Below are positions 1 through 7,695 of a stretch of DNA of 64,000 nucleotides, in pieces. The stretch covers positions 186,001 to 250,000 of the forward strand of contig JBOEGX010000001.1 in NCBI GenBank assembly GCA_050633645.1, given 5' to 3'. Made by a program: the position numbers and the translations under genes. The notes below the pieces were generated by a model. It saw only the letters and a list, made by a program, of their open reading frames with translations, did not search any database and was not told the origin of the DNA. This stretch comes from UBA1672 sp050633645. GTDB lineage: Bacteria > Pseudomonadota > Alphaproteobacteria > Micavibrionales > Micavibrionaceae. The number at the start of each line of letters is the position of its first letter. The stretch's first letter is position 1.

Positions 1-59
1 CCTTTGCCTTTATTATGTTTGGCGGCGTTATGAAGCTGGCGTCTCTTTTAGGTTTTTGA
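1..59 (+). CDS. C-terminal tail of an unidentified protein (partial)
   Basis: Reading frame 3 is open from the window edge and ends at a TGA at 57-59. It gives a short hydrophobic, glycine-containing tail (FGGVMKLASLLGF at the end) that could be the last membrane segment of an integral membrane protein. It would converge with the response regulator on the other strand. Only about 18 residues are visible, so no family can be named and chance openness cannot be excluded. Confidence 0.25.
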   Translation, partial: FAFIMFGGVMKLASLLGF

Positions 60-81
60 TTAAAGTGTTTTTCGTCCATTT

Positions 82-615
82 TTAAACTAAATCTATTGTT
101 TCTACTGTTTCTTTTTCTTCCCGATCAGATTTTCTGCGTAGTGGCCCCTTATATTCATCTGGGGCTTTGCGACGCCTATCTGGCCCAAAAAAACCTTCGC
201 ATCTGATATATTGTCTTGGGTGTTCAATGAGTTGGTAGAGCCGTTTGTATAAGTCCCGCGTGTTGAAGGGTTTGACGATAAATTCGGTTATTCCATTGTC
301 TCTTGCGTTGATGACGCGTTTTTTTTCGCTGAACCCAGTCATTAATATAATGGGGACATATTGATTTGGGCTTTTGGGGTCGTTTCTAATGATACGACTC
401 AGCTCTATGCCATCGCATGGATTCATCATCCAATCTGTTATGACCAAGTCTGGGTTATGTGCTCTAAACTTATCAAATGCTTCGTAGCCATCCAGTGATG
501 TTATTACTTTTCCGACGCCAAAAGATAAAAGCACTGTTTTTAATAAATCCAACATGGGCTTGTTATCTTCGACTAATAAAATTTTCAAATTTTCAAATTT
601 ATAGGCCATGTTCAC
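82..615 (-). CDS. Stand-alone CheY-like response regulator
   Basis: This 177-residue protein is a receiver domain (about residues 9-132) followed by a short basic/charged tail. The receiver signature is complete: acidic pair E16-D17, phosphoacceptor D61 in ITDWMM, T93 in LMTG and K115 in VKPF. There is no DNA-binding or enzymatic output domain. The tail has the motif FFGPDRRRK, which I recall from single-domain regulators of Rhodospirillales-like bacteria. No kinase gene is adjacent, so its partner is unknown; a role in a phosphorelay or in protein-protein control is an inference. The first possible start is GTG at 613-615, with an ATG two codons later (607-609). Neither has a clear Shine-Dalgarno sequence. 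It is transcribed away from yebC. Confidence 0.85.
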   Translation of the reverse strand: MNMAYKFENLKILLVEDNKPMLDLLKTVLLSFGVGKVITSLDGYEAFDKFRAHNPDLVITDWMMNPCDGIELSRIIRNDPKSPNQYVPIILMTGFSEKKRVINARDNGITEFIVKPFNTRDLYKRLYQLIEHPRQYIRCEGFFGPDRRRKAPDEYKGPLRRKSDREEKETVETIDLV

Positions 616-648
616 GTGCTGTATATTGATTCTGTTCTAATTTAGCGC

Positions 649-701
649 TTTTCTTTGCTCTTTACCATGCTTATAATCGGTGAAATATCTTTAAATTTCA
701 C
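649..701 (+). promoter_or_regulatory. Probable promoter of the yebC-ruvCAB operon with an inverted repeat at the start site
   Basis: A perfect -10 hexamer TATAAT lies at 672-677, with a weak -35 (TTTTCT, 649-654) 17 bases upstream. A 7-bp inverted repeat, GTGAAAT (680-686) and ATTTCAC (695-701), covers the expected transcription start and the first transcribed bases. It could be an operator or a 5'-UTR hairpin. A GANTC site (GATTC, 628-632) lies just upstream. The yebC ribosome binding site is AGAGGG near 714. Confidence 0.5.
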
Positions 702-725
702 TAAATATTAGAGTAGAGGGCAGAA

Positions 726-1481
726 ATGGCAGGTCATTCCAAATGGGCGAATATTCAACACCGCAAAGGCGCACAAGATAAAAAACGGGCGAAGATTTTT
801 TCTAAGCTTGGGCGTGAAATTACTGTGGCAGCGAAATTGGGGGGCGGTGATCCCGCTATGAACCCGCGTCTTCGTTTGGCAATTTCTACGGCGCGTGGAC
901 AATCTATGCCCAAGGATGGTATTGAGCGCGCAATACAAAAGGGTGTTGGTGCGACAGAGGGGGATAATTATGATGAAATGCGTTATGAGGGGTTTGCCGT
1001 TGGTGGTGTTGCTGTGATTGTTGAGGCGTTGACTGATAATAAAAACCGTACTGCGTCAGAGGTGCGGACGGCTTTTACCAAAATGGGTGGAAACCTTGGA
1101 ACAACGGGCAGCGTTGGTTTTATGTTTGATCGTATTGGTGAGGTTGTTTTTTTATCAGATAAGGCGAGCGCGGATGAGATGTTTGAATCCGCATTAGAGG
1201 CGGGGGCGACTAATGTTGAAAGCGGAGAGGACGGTCATGAAATTTCATGTGAGTTGGAAGATTTTGCAACTGTGCGCGATGCGTTAGAAGCCAAGTATGG
1301 AGAGCCAGAACGTCAGGGGTTGATTTGGAAACCGAATGTGACAACGGAAGTTGACGAGGAGCAGGCTGCGACCATATTAAAGCTTATTGACCTTTTGGAA
1401 GATGATGATGATGTACAAAATGTCACCACGAATTTTGAGGTGAGTGATGAAATTATGGAAAAATTAATGGCGCAGGGGTAG
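726..1481 (+). CDS. yebC: YebC/PmpR (TACO1) family protein
   Basis: The 251-residue product has the family's hallmark N-terminus (MAGHSKWANIQHRKGAQD) and normal length. The family was long annotated as a transcriptional regulator. The mitochondrial homologue TACO1 and some bacterial YebC proteins have since been reported to help ribosomes through difficult (proline-rich) sequences, so its exact role here is open. The ATG at 726 follows a good AGAGGG ribosome binding site. It is the first gene of a run with ruvC (6-bp gap), ruvA and ruvB, a common bacterial arrangement. Confidence 0.95.
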   Translation: MAGHSKWANIQHRKGAQDKKRAKIFSKLGREITVAAKLGGGDPAMNPRLRLAISTARGQSMPKDGIERAIQKGVGATEGDNYDEMRYEGFAVGGVAVIVEALTDNKNRTASEVRTAFTKMGGNLGTTGSVGFMFDRIGEVVFLSDKASADEMFESALEAGATNVESGEDGHEISCELEDFATVRDALEAKYGEPERQGLIWKPNVTTEVDEEQAATILKLIDLLEDDDDVQNVTTNFEVSDEIMEKLMAQG

Positions 1482-1487
1482 TTTGAT

Positions 1488-1982
1488 TTGACGCGTATCC
1501 TTGGCATTGATCCGGGTTTACAAAAGACGGGTTGGGGGGTTATTGAGAGTAAGGGGAGCTCTTTACGCTTTGTTGCGTCTGGTCTGATTAAAACTGACTC
1601 TAAATCTGAAATGTCTGTGCGGTTGTCTGTCCTTCATCATGGGCTTATTTGCGTTATTGATGAGTTTCAGCCTGATGAAGCTGCGATTGAAGAAACATTC
1701 GTGAATAAAAATCCTGCGAGTGCCTTGAAATTAGGGCAAGCGCGTGGCGTTTTATTGGTTATTCCTGCGCTTAAGGGGGTATCGGTGGGAGAGTATAGTG
1801 CGAATAAGGTTAAAAAATCTGTTGTTGGTTCGGGGCATGCGGCCAAGCAGCAAATGGGGGTGATGATCCGTACGCTTCTCCCCGCCTGTGGAACGATTAG
1901 CGAAGATGAGGCGGATGCTCTTGCCGTGGCGGTTACGCACGCGCATTATAGAGTATTAAGTAAAACTATTTCGGGTGCGTAA
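1488..1982 (+). CDS. ruvC: Holliday junction resolvase RuvC
   Basis: The 164-residue endonuclease resolves four-way junctions together with RuvAB. The RNase H-like core is visible: first catalytic aspartate D7 in GIDPG, the glutamate pair E68/E69 in AIEETF, and D140/D143 in the EDEADALAVAVTH region, spaced as in E. coli D138/D141. The family block ALKLGQARG is at about residues 79-87. The start is TTG at 1488; no ATG lies in frame near the conserved ILGIDPG, so the rare start is well supported. It follows yebC by 6 bp and precedes ruvA by 5 bp. Confidence 0.96.
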   Translation: MTRILGIDPGLQKTGWGVIESKGSSLRFVASGLIKTDSKSEMSVRLSVLHHGLICVIDEFQPDEAAIEETFVNKNPASALKLGQARGVLLVIPALKGVSVGEYSANKVKKSVVGSGHAAKQQMGVMIRTLLPACGTISEDEADALAVAVTHAHYRVLSKTISGA

Positions 1983-1987
1983 ATACT

Positions 1988-2635
1988 ATGATTGGCAAAC
2001 TTTCAGGCATTATTGATTCTATTGACACGGGGCATTTTATTTTGGATGTGTCGGGTGTTGGGTATGTTGTGTTTTCCAGTGGGCGTACACTTTCTAAAAT
2101 CGGACAGATTGGTGATGCGGCATGCGTCCTTATTACCACTAATGTACGTGAAGATGCGATTACGCTTTATGGGTTTGCCGATGCGATTGAGCAGGGTTGG
2201 TTTAAGTTGTTGACTTCTGTGCAGGGGGTCGGTGCAAAGGCGGGGTTGTCTATTTTATCGGCGTGCCCTGCGGATGAGCTGGGGTTTGCGATTGCGGCGC
2301 AAGATAAAGCGGTTTTCACCCGCGCTGATGGAGTGGGGCCTAAATTGGCCACTCGCATTCTCACTGAGCTTAAAGATAAGGCGTCGAAATTGGATTTGAG
2401 TTTTGGCGCGCAGAGTGTCACCTCGGTTCAGGGGGGGGCAAATGCACCGTTAATGAACCCTAAAAGCACCGAAAATGCGTCTAATGTGGATCATGACGCC
2501 GTTTCTGCACTTACAAATTTGGGATATGCGTCATCTGATGCGTTTCGCGCGGTGTCTATGGTAAAAACGCAAAGCTCGGAGCAGGATAATTTGCAGGATA
2601 TTATTCGCCTTGCGTTGAAGGAGCTTAGCGCATGA
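1988..2635 (+). CDS. ruvA: Holliday junction DNA helicase subunit RuvA
   Basis: The 215-residue branch-migration subunit binds the junction as a tetramer and loads RuvB. The N-terminal OB fold starts MIGKLSGIIDSI. The central helix-hairpin-helix pair is seen as LTSVQGVGAKAGLSIL and the ADGVGPKLATRIL block. A flexible linker then leads to the C-terminal RuvB-binding domain (AVSALTNLGY). A run of eight Gs (2431-2438) lies in the linker coding sequence. The last codons overlap the ruvB start by 4 bp (ATGA), so the two are probably translationally coupled. Confidence 0.95.
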   Translation: MIGKLSGIIDSIDTGHFILDVSGVGYVVFSSGRTLSKIGQIGDAACVLITTNVREDAITLYGFADAIEQGWFKLLTSVQGVGAKAGLSILSACPADELGFAIAAQDKAVFTRADGVGPKLATRILTELKDKASKLDLSFGAQSVTSVQGGANAPLMNPKSTENASNVDHDAVSALTNLGYASSDAFRAVSMVKTQSSEQDNLQDIIRLALKELSA

Positions 2636-3702
2636 GTGTTTCGGTGGAGAAGAATCCAGAGCTTGATCGCTTGCCACAAGATAATGAGCCGCAGGCAGAG
2701 GGGGCGTTGCGCCCTTTATCCTTGGATGAGTTTATTGGGCAGAAAGAGTTGCGTGAGAATTTAAGTATCTTTGTTCAAGCTGCGCGGGCGCGTGGAAATG
2801 CCATGGATCATGTGCTTTTCTTCGGCCCGCCAGGTCTTGGGAAAACAACATTGGCGCAGATTGTCGCGAAGGAGCTTGGTGTGGGGTTTCGCGCGACATC
2901 AGGGCCTGTAATTGCAAAATCTGGTGATTTGGCGGCTATTTTGACTAATTTACAGCCGCATGATGTTTTGTTTATTGATGAGATTCACCGCCTTAATCCG
3001 GCGGTAGAGGAAATTTTATACCCCGCGATGGAGGATCAAAAGCTTGATCTTATTATAGGCGAGGGGCCAGCTGCGCGCTCTATTCAAATTGAGTTGCCGC
3101 CGTTTACTCTTGTTGGGGCGACCACGCGTTCGGGGTTGTTGTCTAATCCGTTGCGGGATCGGTTTGGGATTCCTATGCGGCTTGAATTTTATAATGCGGA
3201 TGAGCTTGCATTGATTGTTGCGAGGTCGGCACGTTTATTAGAGATGCCGCTTTCAGATAATGGAGCATATGAAATAGCGAAGAGATCACGTGGAACACCT
3301 CGTATTGCGGGACGTTTAACGCGGCGTGTTCGGGATTTTTTTGATGCGTCTGGCTTGGCTAGTGCGGATACCAAGCTTGTTGATATGGCGCTTGGGCGTT
3401 TGGATGTTGATGGCTCTGGACTTGATACGATGGATCGGCGTTATATGAAGTGTATTGCCGAGAATTATGGTGGTGGGCCTGTTGGTGTGGAAACACTGGC
3501 GGCGGCTTTATCAGAGCAACGTGATATGATTGAAGATGTGATAGAGCCATATTTAATGCAGCAGGGATTTGTTCAACGCACGCCGCGCGGGCGTATGATT
3601 TCCGCGAAAGGGTTTGAGTATCTTGGTATAACCGCGCCCATCAAAAATGATGTTCAAATGGATTTGTTGTATAACTCTGTTGATAAACCTGTGGATAAGT
3701 AG
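2632..3702 (+). CDS. ruvB: Holliday junction DNA helicase subunit RuvB
   Basis: The 356-residue AAA+ motor drives branch migration. Walker A is GPPGLGKTT (residues 65-73), Walker B is DEIH (116-119), and the sensor/arginine-finger region includes LRDRFGIPMRL. A winged-helix C-terminus ends in a short extension after the usual FVQRTPRGR block. It overlaps ruvA by 4 bp. Its stop codon lies 1 bp before a parS-like palindrome that separates it from ybgC. Confidence 0.97.
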   Translation: MSVSVEKNPELDRLPQDNEPQAEGALRPLSLDEFIGQKELRENLSIFVQAARARGNAMDHVLFFGPPGLGKTTLAQIVAKELGVGFRATSGPVIAKSGDLAAILTNLQPHDVLFIDEIHRLNPAVEEILYPAMEDQKLDLIIGEGPAARSIQIELPPFTLVGATTRSGLLSNPLRDRFGIPMRLEFYNADELALIVARSARLLEMPLSDNGAYEIAKRSRGTPRIAGRLTRRVRDFFDASGLASADTKLVDMALGRLDVDGSGLDTMDRRYMKCIAENYGGGPVGVETLAAALSEQRDMIEDVIEPYLMQQGFVQRTPRGRMISAKGFEYLGITAPIKNDVQMDLLYNSVDKPVDK

Positions 3703-3703
3703 A

Positions 3704-3719
3704 GGTTTCACGTGAAACA
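3704..3719. promoter_or_regulatory. parS centromere-like site (ParB binding)
   Basis: The 16 bases match the bacterial parS consensus TGTTTCACGTGAAACA at 15 of 16 positions; only the first base differs (G for T). The central GTTTCACGTGAAAC is a perfect palindrome. The site lies between the ruvB stop and ybgC and contains the putative GTG start of ybgC (3712-3714). ParB clusters on such sites to organise and segregate the origin region and helps load SMC; an smc gene lies about 14 kb away. I scanned the other CACGTG occurrences in the window by eye and found no second full match. Confidence 0.75.
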
Positions 3720-4125
3720 TTCAATGAACATTCGTGTTTATTATGAAGACACCGATGCAGGCGGTGTCGTTTATAATGCCAATTACCTAAAATTTGCTGA
3801 GCGCGGCAGGACAGAGTTCCTTCGTGAAACGGGCTTTCAAAGCAGTAGCCTTCATGAAGAGCATGGCACTATATTTGTTGTGCGTCATGTTGAAATTGAC
3901 TATTTGAAGCCCGCTCATCTTGATGATGTTCTTGAATTAAGAACCAGTATTGAAGCGCTAAGAAATTCTAGCTTTACCATGCGGCAACAAGTTTTCAAAG
4001 ATGGGGGACTTATCACCGATATGCACGTTGTCTTGGTCTGTGTCGATGTCGATCAATATAGTGCTGTTAGAATTCCTGAAGGTGTAAAATCCGCTTTCCA
4101 AGGGTTTGTTGAAAGCGTAGAGTAG
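3712..4125 (+). CDS. ybgC: Acyl-CoA thioesterase YbgC (hotdog fold)
   Basis: This is a 137-residue hotdog-fold thioesterase of the YbgC/4-hydroxybenzoyl-CoA thioesterase type. The active-site block YYEDTDAGGVVYNANYLKF has the conserved Asp/Tyr residues. YbgC is the usual first gene of tol-pal operons, and the tolQ gene follows here after 82 bp. Start choice: GTG at 3712 has an AGAGG ribosome binding site (3701-3705) at good spacing, whereas the in-frame ATG at 3724 has none. The GTG lies inside the parS palindrome, so ParB binding could interfere with transcription across this junction (inference). Confidence 0.9.
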   Translation: MKHSMNIRVYYEDTDAGGVVYNANYLKFAERGRTEFLRETGFQSSSLHEEHGTIFVVRHVEIDYLKPAHLDDVLELRTSIEALRNSSFTMRQQVFKDGGLITDMHVVLVCVDVDQYSAVRIPEGVKSAFQGFVESVE

Positions 4126-4136
4126 CAAAAATTTAT

Positions 4137-4163
4137 TTGAAAACTTTCAAAGGTTTTTAAAAT
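4137..4163 (+). promoter_or_regulatory. Possible promoter for tolQRAB
   Basis: In the 82-bp gap between ybgC and tolQ, TTGAAA (4137-4142) and TAAAAT (4158-4163) form a sigma70-like pair, but the spacer is only 15 bp. A palindrome (TTTGAAA, 2 bases, TTTCAAA, 4136-4151) overlaps the -35 region. The weak spacing keeps confidence low, and transcription could equally read through from ruvB-ybgC. Confidence 0.3.
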
Positions 4164-4207
4164 TGTAGTCGTCTAATCAATACATAACGCGTAAGGACAA
4201 TAAACAC

Positions 4208-4963
4208 ATGGCACGTAATATCGTAGAAGAAAACCTTGGTGGAACGATGGTTCATGATATGAGCGCGCTTAGCCTGTTCATGGATGCAGATATCGTAGTG
4301 AAGCTTGTGATGCTTGCGTTGCTTATGGCTTCTGTTTGGAGCTGGGCAATTATTTTGCAAAAGCGTGGAGCTATTGCGCGTCTTAATCGCCGAGCGAACC
4401 GTTTTGAAGATTCGTTTTGGTCGGGTGAGCCGCTTGATAAAATCTATGATCGCGTGAAGAAGAGCAAGTCTGATCCTATGCTTCGTACATTTAGTGCGGG
4501 TATGGATGAGTGGAAGGCGGGGATTGTTGGTGGATTGCCATCTAAACAAAGCCTTCAGGCAAGTTTGCGTCAACGGGTGGAGCGTTCGATGTCGGTTGCG
4601 ATTGGTCGTGAGATTAACTCATTGGAAAGCGGGATGACGTTTTTGGCTAGCGTGGCCTCGTCCGCGCCGTTTGTCGGCTTGTTTGGTACTGTTTGGGGGA
4701 TTATGAGCAGTTTTACCGCAATTGCGCAAAGCAATAACACGTCATTGGCGGTCGTTGCCCCAGGTATTGCTGAGGCGTTATTTGCCACGGCGATTGGTTT
4801 GGTTGCGGCTATTCCTGCGGCGATTGCGTATAATGTTTTATCGAGCAAGTTAAACCGTTATGCAGATCGGCTTGAGGCCTTTACGGATGAGTTTTCGGCC
4901 ATTTTATCTCGGCATTTGGATGCACAAGAGATGAGCGTTACACCGCCTGCGGCAAAGAAATAA
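4208..4963 (+). CDS. tolQ: Tol-Pal system proton channel protein TolQ
   Basis: The 251-residue inner-membrane protein belongs to the MotA/TolQ/ExbB family. With TolR it forms the proton-driven motor that energises TolA during outer-membrane constriction. A first membrane helix lies near residues 28-50 (IVVKLVMLALLMASVWSWAI). Two more follow in the conserved C-terminal half (LASVASSAPFVGLFGTVWG and the AEALFATAIGLVAAIPA block). An AAGGA ribosome binding site (4193-4197) precedes the ATG by 10 bases. It is slightly longer than typical because of an N-terminal extension. tolR follows after 9 bp. Confidence 0.96.
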   Translation: MARNIVEENLGGTMVHDMSALSLFMDADIVVKLVMLALLMASVWSWAIILQKRGAIARLNRRANRFEDSFWSGEPLDKIYDRVKKSKSDPMLRTFSAGMDEWKAGIVGGLPSKQSLQASLRQRVERSMSVAIGREINSLESGMTFLASVASSAPFVGLFGTVWGIMSSFTAIAQSNNTSLAVVAPGIAEALFATAIGLVAAIPAAIAYNVLSSKLNRYADRLEAFTDEFSAILSRHLDAQEMSVTPPAAKK

Positions 4964-4972
4964 GGGGTTATT

Positions 4973-5416
4973 ATGGGCACAAGCTTATCACATAAAACCA
5001 GATCTCGTGGTCGCCGTACGGGCGGAACATATAGGCCGATGGCGGAAATTAACGTGACACCGATGGTTGATGTTATGCTCGTCTTGCTTATTATTTTCAT
5101 GGTGTCTGCGCCGCTTTTGACGGCGGGTGTGCCTGTGGATTTACCAAGCAGCAAAGCGAAAGCCATTCAAACAGAAGATTCTAAGCCTATTGAGCTTAGT
5201 GTTGATGCGGGCGGAAAAATATATATAGGTGAGTCGGAAATTATGAAGGCTGCTCTTATCTCTACAATATCACCTATGCTTGAAGGGGATGAAGAGCGCC
5301 GCATTTATATTCGCGCCGATCAGGGCATCGCTTATGGCAATGTTATGGAGGTTTTGGGTATTCTCAATAGTGCGGGTTTTAGCAAAGTCGCGCTTATTTC
5401 CAAGCCAAAACAATAG
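4973..5416 (+). CDS. tolR: Tol-Pal system protein TolR
   Basis: The 147-residue TolR/ExbD family protein has one membrane helix. The family signature MAEINVTPMVDVMLVLLIIF contains the conserved membrane aspartate that takes part in proton transfer. The periplasmic domain follows (ADQGIAYGNVMEVLGILNSAG). The ATG at 4973 follows AAGGGG. It sits between tolQ and tolA, as expected. Confidence 0.96.
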   Translation: MGTSLSHKTRSRGRRTGGTYRPMAEINVTPMVDVMLVLLIIFMVSAPLLTAGVPVDLPSSKAKAIQTEDSKPIELSVDAGGKIYIGESEIMKAALISTISPMLEGDEERRIYIRADQGIAYGNVMEVLGILNSAGFSKVALISKPKQ

Positions 5417-5429
5417 ACGGATCATCTTT

Positions 5430-6332
5430 ATGAATGCGAGCAAAGCGCGCAGGTGGGCTAAGACAGATGGAGCGGGCGTTAATATGAAGCGTCCTGCTAT
5501 TATGTCTGTGTGTTTTCATATTGCTGTTTTTGCTGTTGCTAGTTTTGGTTTGCCATATTGGTGGAAAGCTCCGCCAGAGCCAACAGAAATGGTGATGAGC
5601 GTGGATATTATGGATTTTGCGGATATGCCAAGCGCGCCTGTGCGTGATACGCCGCAAGAAAAAGACAGCAATGAGCCAGCGCCGCCCAAAAAACCCGTTT
5701 ATAATACGTCTTCCAGTGTGCCTGATTTATTGTCACCGCAAGAGCCAGATATTGCCGATGTTCCTATGCCTGATGCAAAGGCGGAGGATAAGGCGATTGA
5801 AAATCCGCCAAAGCCAAAGAATAAACCGAAAAACAAGCCTAAGCCCAAGCCTGTTGTGGAAGAGAAAAAAGAAGAGCCGAAGAAGGAGATGGAAAAACCC
5901 GCCTTTGATAGCTTGCTTAAAAGTTTGGTGAATGAAGAAGATAGTTCAGAATCCGAAGAATTAGAAGGCCGTCCAGATAGTGAGGGACAAACTGCGCAGA
6001 TTTCGCCTGTCTCTGCGCAGTTGTTGAGCTCTATGGAGGCTGCGCTGAATAGCAGTGTGAAAAAATGTTGGAATGTGGATGCTGGTGGAAAAAATGCACA
6101 TACCCAAATTGTGAAATTAGAGGTGTTTGTTAATCGTGATCGCACCGTTAGGGATGTAAAGTTTGTAGAGTTTTTGAAATATAATGCGGATACACATTAC
6201 AGAGCGGCGGCGGATGCGGCGCGACGCGCTTTGTTAAACCGTAATTGTTGGCCGCTTAATTTACCCGAAGAAAAATATGATCTTTGGAAAAGTTTTGTTT
6301 ATACTTTCGATCCGAGTGGAATAACGCGTTAA
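5430..6332 (+). CDS. tolA: Tol-Pal system protein TolA
   Basis: TolA links the inner-membrane TolQR motor to the outer membrane. From ATG 5430 the product has 300 residues. It has a single N-terminal membrane helix (about residues 21-45), a long Pro/Lys/Glu-rich periplasmic linker with repeated PKNKPK units, and a C-terminal domain with the TolA/TonB-like pattern (about residues 190-300, SMEAALNSSVKKCWNV onward). The reading frame is open further upstream into tolR, but a start there would overlap tolR by 137 bp. The ATG at 5430 (13 bp after tolR) or at 5484 is more natural. The proline-rich linker is a possible client for EF-P or YebC. Confidence 0.88.
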   Translation: MNASKARRWAKTDGAGVNMKRPAIMSVCFHIAVFAVASFGLPYWWKAPPEPTEMVMSVDIMDFADMPSAPVRDTPQEKDSNEPAPPKKPVYNTSSSVPDLLSPQEPDIADVPMPDAKAEDKAIENPPKPKNKPKNKPKPKPVVEEKKEEPKKEMEKPAFDSLLKSLVNEEDSSESEELEGRPDSEGQTAQISPVSAQLLSSMEAALNSSVKKCWNVDAGGKNAHTQIVKLEVFVNRDRTVRDVKFVEFLKYNADTHYRAAADAARRALLNRNCWPLNLPEEKYDLWKSFVYTFDPSGITR

Positions 6333-6350
6333 ATAATATTATTCAACGAA

Positions 6351-7685
6351 ATGAGATTTATAATGTTTAAAAAATATTTTTTTAGTTTCCTTGTTTTTAC
6401 TGCCTCTTTGTTTTCGGTGCAGGCTTACGCACAAGGTTTTAGCCCGACATTAAAGGAAGGGACATTTAAACCCCGTCCGATTGCTATTAGTCCGTTTTAT
6501 GCGGAAGGTGGAGCGCATGAGAAACTCGCTACAGATATGCCGAGTATTATTCGTGATAATTTGGAACGTTCAGGGCTGTTCCGTCCTATTAACCCTAATG
6601 CCTTTGTGCAAACGCCACAGTCTATTTTTCGTGAAGGTGTTCGTTTTCCTGAATGGCGTGCGACGGGTACGGAGACTATGGTTTCGGGCAGTGTGAAAAC
6701 CGATGAACAGGGGCGTACCCGTGTTGAGTTTCGTTTGTTTGATGTTTTGTCAGAGCAGCAACTTATTGGTATGGCTTATACCACTACGCCAGATAATTGG
6801 CGCCGCATCGCACATATTATTTCAGATGAAATTTATAAGCGCTTGACGGGTGAGGATGGGTATTTTGACAGTCGCATTGTGTATGTTGCAGAAAGTGGCC
6901 CAGTGACTGAGCGTGTAAAGCGTTTGGCGATTATGGATCAGGATGGTGCAAATCATAAATATTTGACCAATGGCAGTTATATGGTTCTTACGCCGCGATT
7001 TTCGCCAGAGACACAACGATTGACTTATATGTCTTATCAGGGCGGGAAGCCACGTGTTTATCTTTATGACATTAATACAGGCAGTCACGAAGTTTTAGGT
7101 ACGTTTTCGGGGATGACTTTTGCACCGAGATTTTCACCCAATGGAAAGAATTTGGTTTTTAGTATGGCTAAAGACGGTAACACAGATATTTATGTAATGG
7201 ATCTGAGTTCTAAAAAAGTACAACGTATGACAAGCAGTGGTGCTATTGAAACTTCGCCATCTTATTCACCTGATGGTAAGCAGATTGTTTTTGAATCTGA
7301 CCGAAGTGGTGGGCAGCAGCTTTATATTATGAGCACTGATGGGTCGGGCATGGATCGTCTTACCTTTGGTAAGGGGCGCTATGGTAATCCCGTATGGTCA
7401 CCGCGTGGGGATTTGATTGCCTTTACCCGTATGTATCAAGGCAAGTTCTATATTGGGGTTATCCGCCCTGATGGTTCTGGTGAGCGTTTGATTACGAATG
7501 CGTATCACGTTGAGGGCCCGACATGGTCACCTAATGGCCGTGTTCTTTCGTATTTCAAAGAAACTCCATCTAAAAATGGGCGCGAGGCGCGGGTTTATAC
7601 GATTGATATTACGGGATATAATGAGCGTTGGTTGAAAACTCCGCAGGGGGCATCTGACCCCGCTTGGTCTCCGATTAATCCGTGA
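6351..7685 (+). CDS. tolB: Tol-Pal system beta-propeller protein TolB
   Basis: The 444-residue periplasmic protein starts with a signal peptide ending near VQAYAQ. The N-terminal domain is about residues 25-165. A C-terminal six-bladed propeller of TolB/WD40-like repeats follows (repeated FSP/YSPDGK and WSP motifs such as RFSPNGKNLVFS and SYSPDGKQIVFES). It shuttles between TolA and Pal. ATG 6351 and ATG 6363 are both possible starts, and neither has a strong ribosome binding site. In most bacteria pal follows directly; here the next gene is rppH on the opposite strand, so pal must lie elsewhere. Confidence 0.96.
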   Translation: MRFIMFKKYFFSFLVFTASLFSVQAYAQGFSPTLKEGTFKPRPIAISPFYAEGGAHEKLATDMPSIIRDNLERSGLFRPINPNAFVQTPQSIFREGVRFPEWRATGTETMVSGSVKTDEQGRTRVEFRLFDVLSEQQLIGMAYTTTPDNWRRIAHIISDEIYKRLTGEDGYFDSRIVYVAESGPVTERVKRLAIMDQDGANHKYLTNGSYMVLTPRFSPETQRLTYMSYQGGKPRVYLYDINTGSHEVLGTFSGMTFAPRFSPNGKNLVFSMAKDGNTDIYVMDLSSKKVQRMTSSGAIETSPSYSPDGKQIVFESDRSGGQQLYIMSTDGSGMDRLTFGKGRYGNPVWSPRGDLIAFTRMYQGKFYIGVIRPDGSGERLITNAYHVEGPTWSPNGRVLSYFKETPSKNGREARVYTIDITGYNERWLKTPQGASDPAWSPINP

Positions 7686-7695
7686 TTATTTAAAT

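Noticed and set aside
4136..4151. TTTGAAA/TTTCAAA palindrome as a terminator after ybgC
   Set aside because: The loop would be only 2 bases, the stem is AT-only except for one pair, and no proper U-tract follows directly.
5280..5429. Longer tolA reading frame starting inside tolR
   Set aside because: It would overlap tolR by 137 bp; the TolA membrane helix comes well after the ATG at 5430, which follows tolR at normal spacing.
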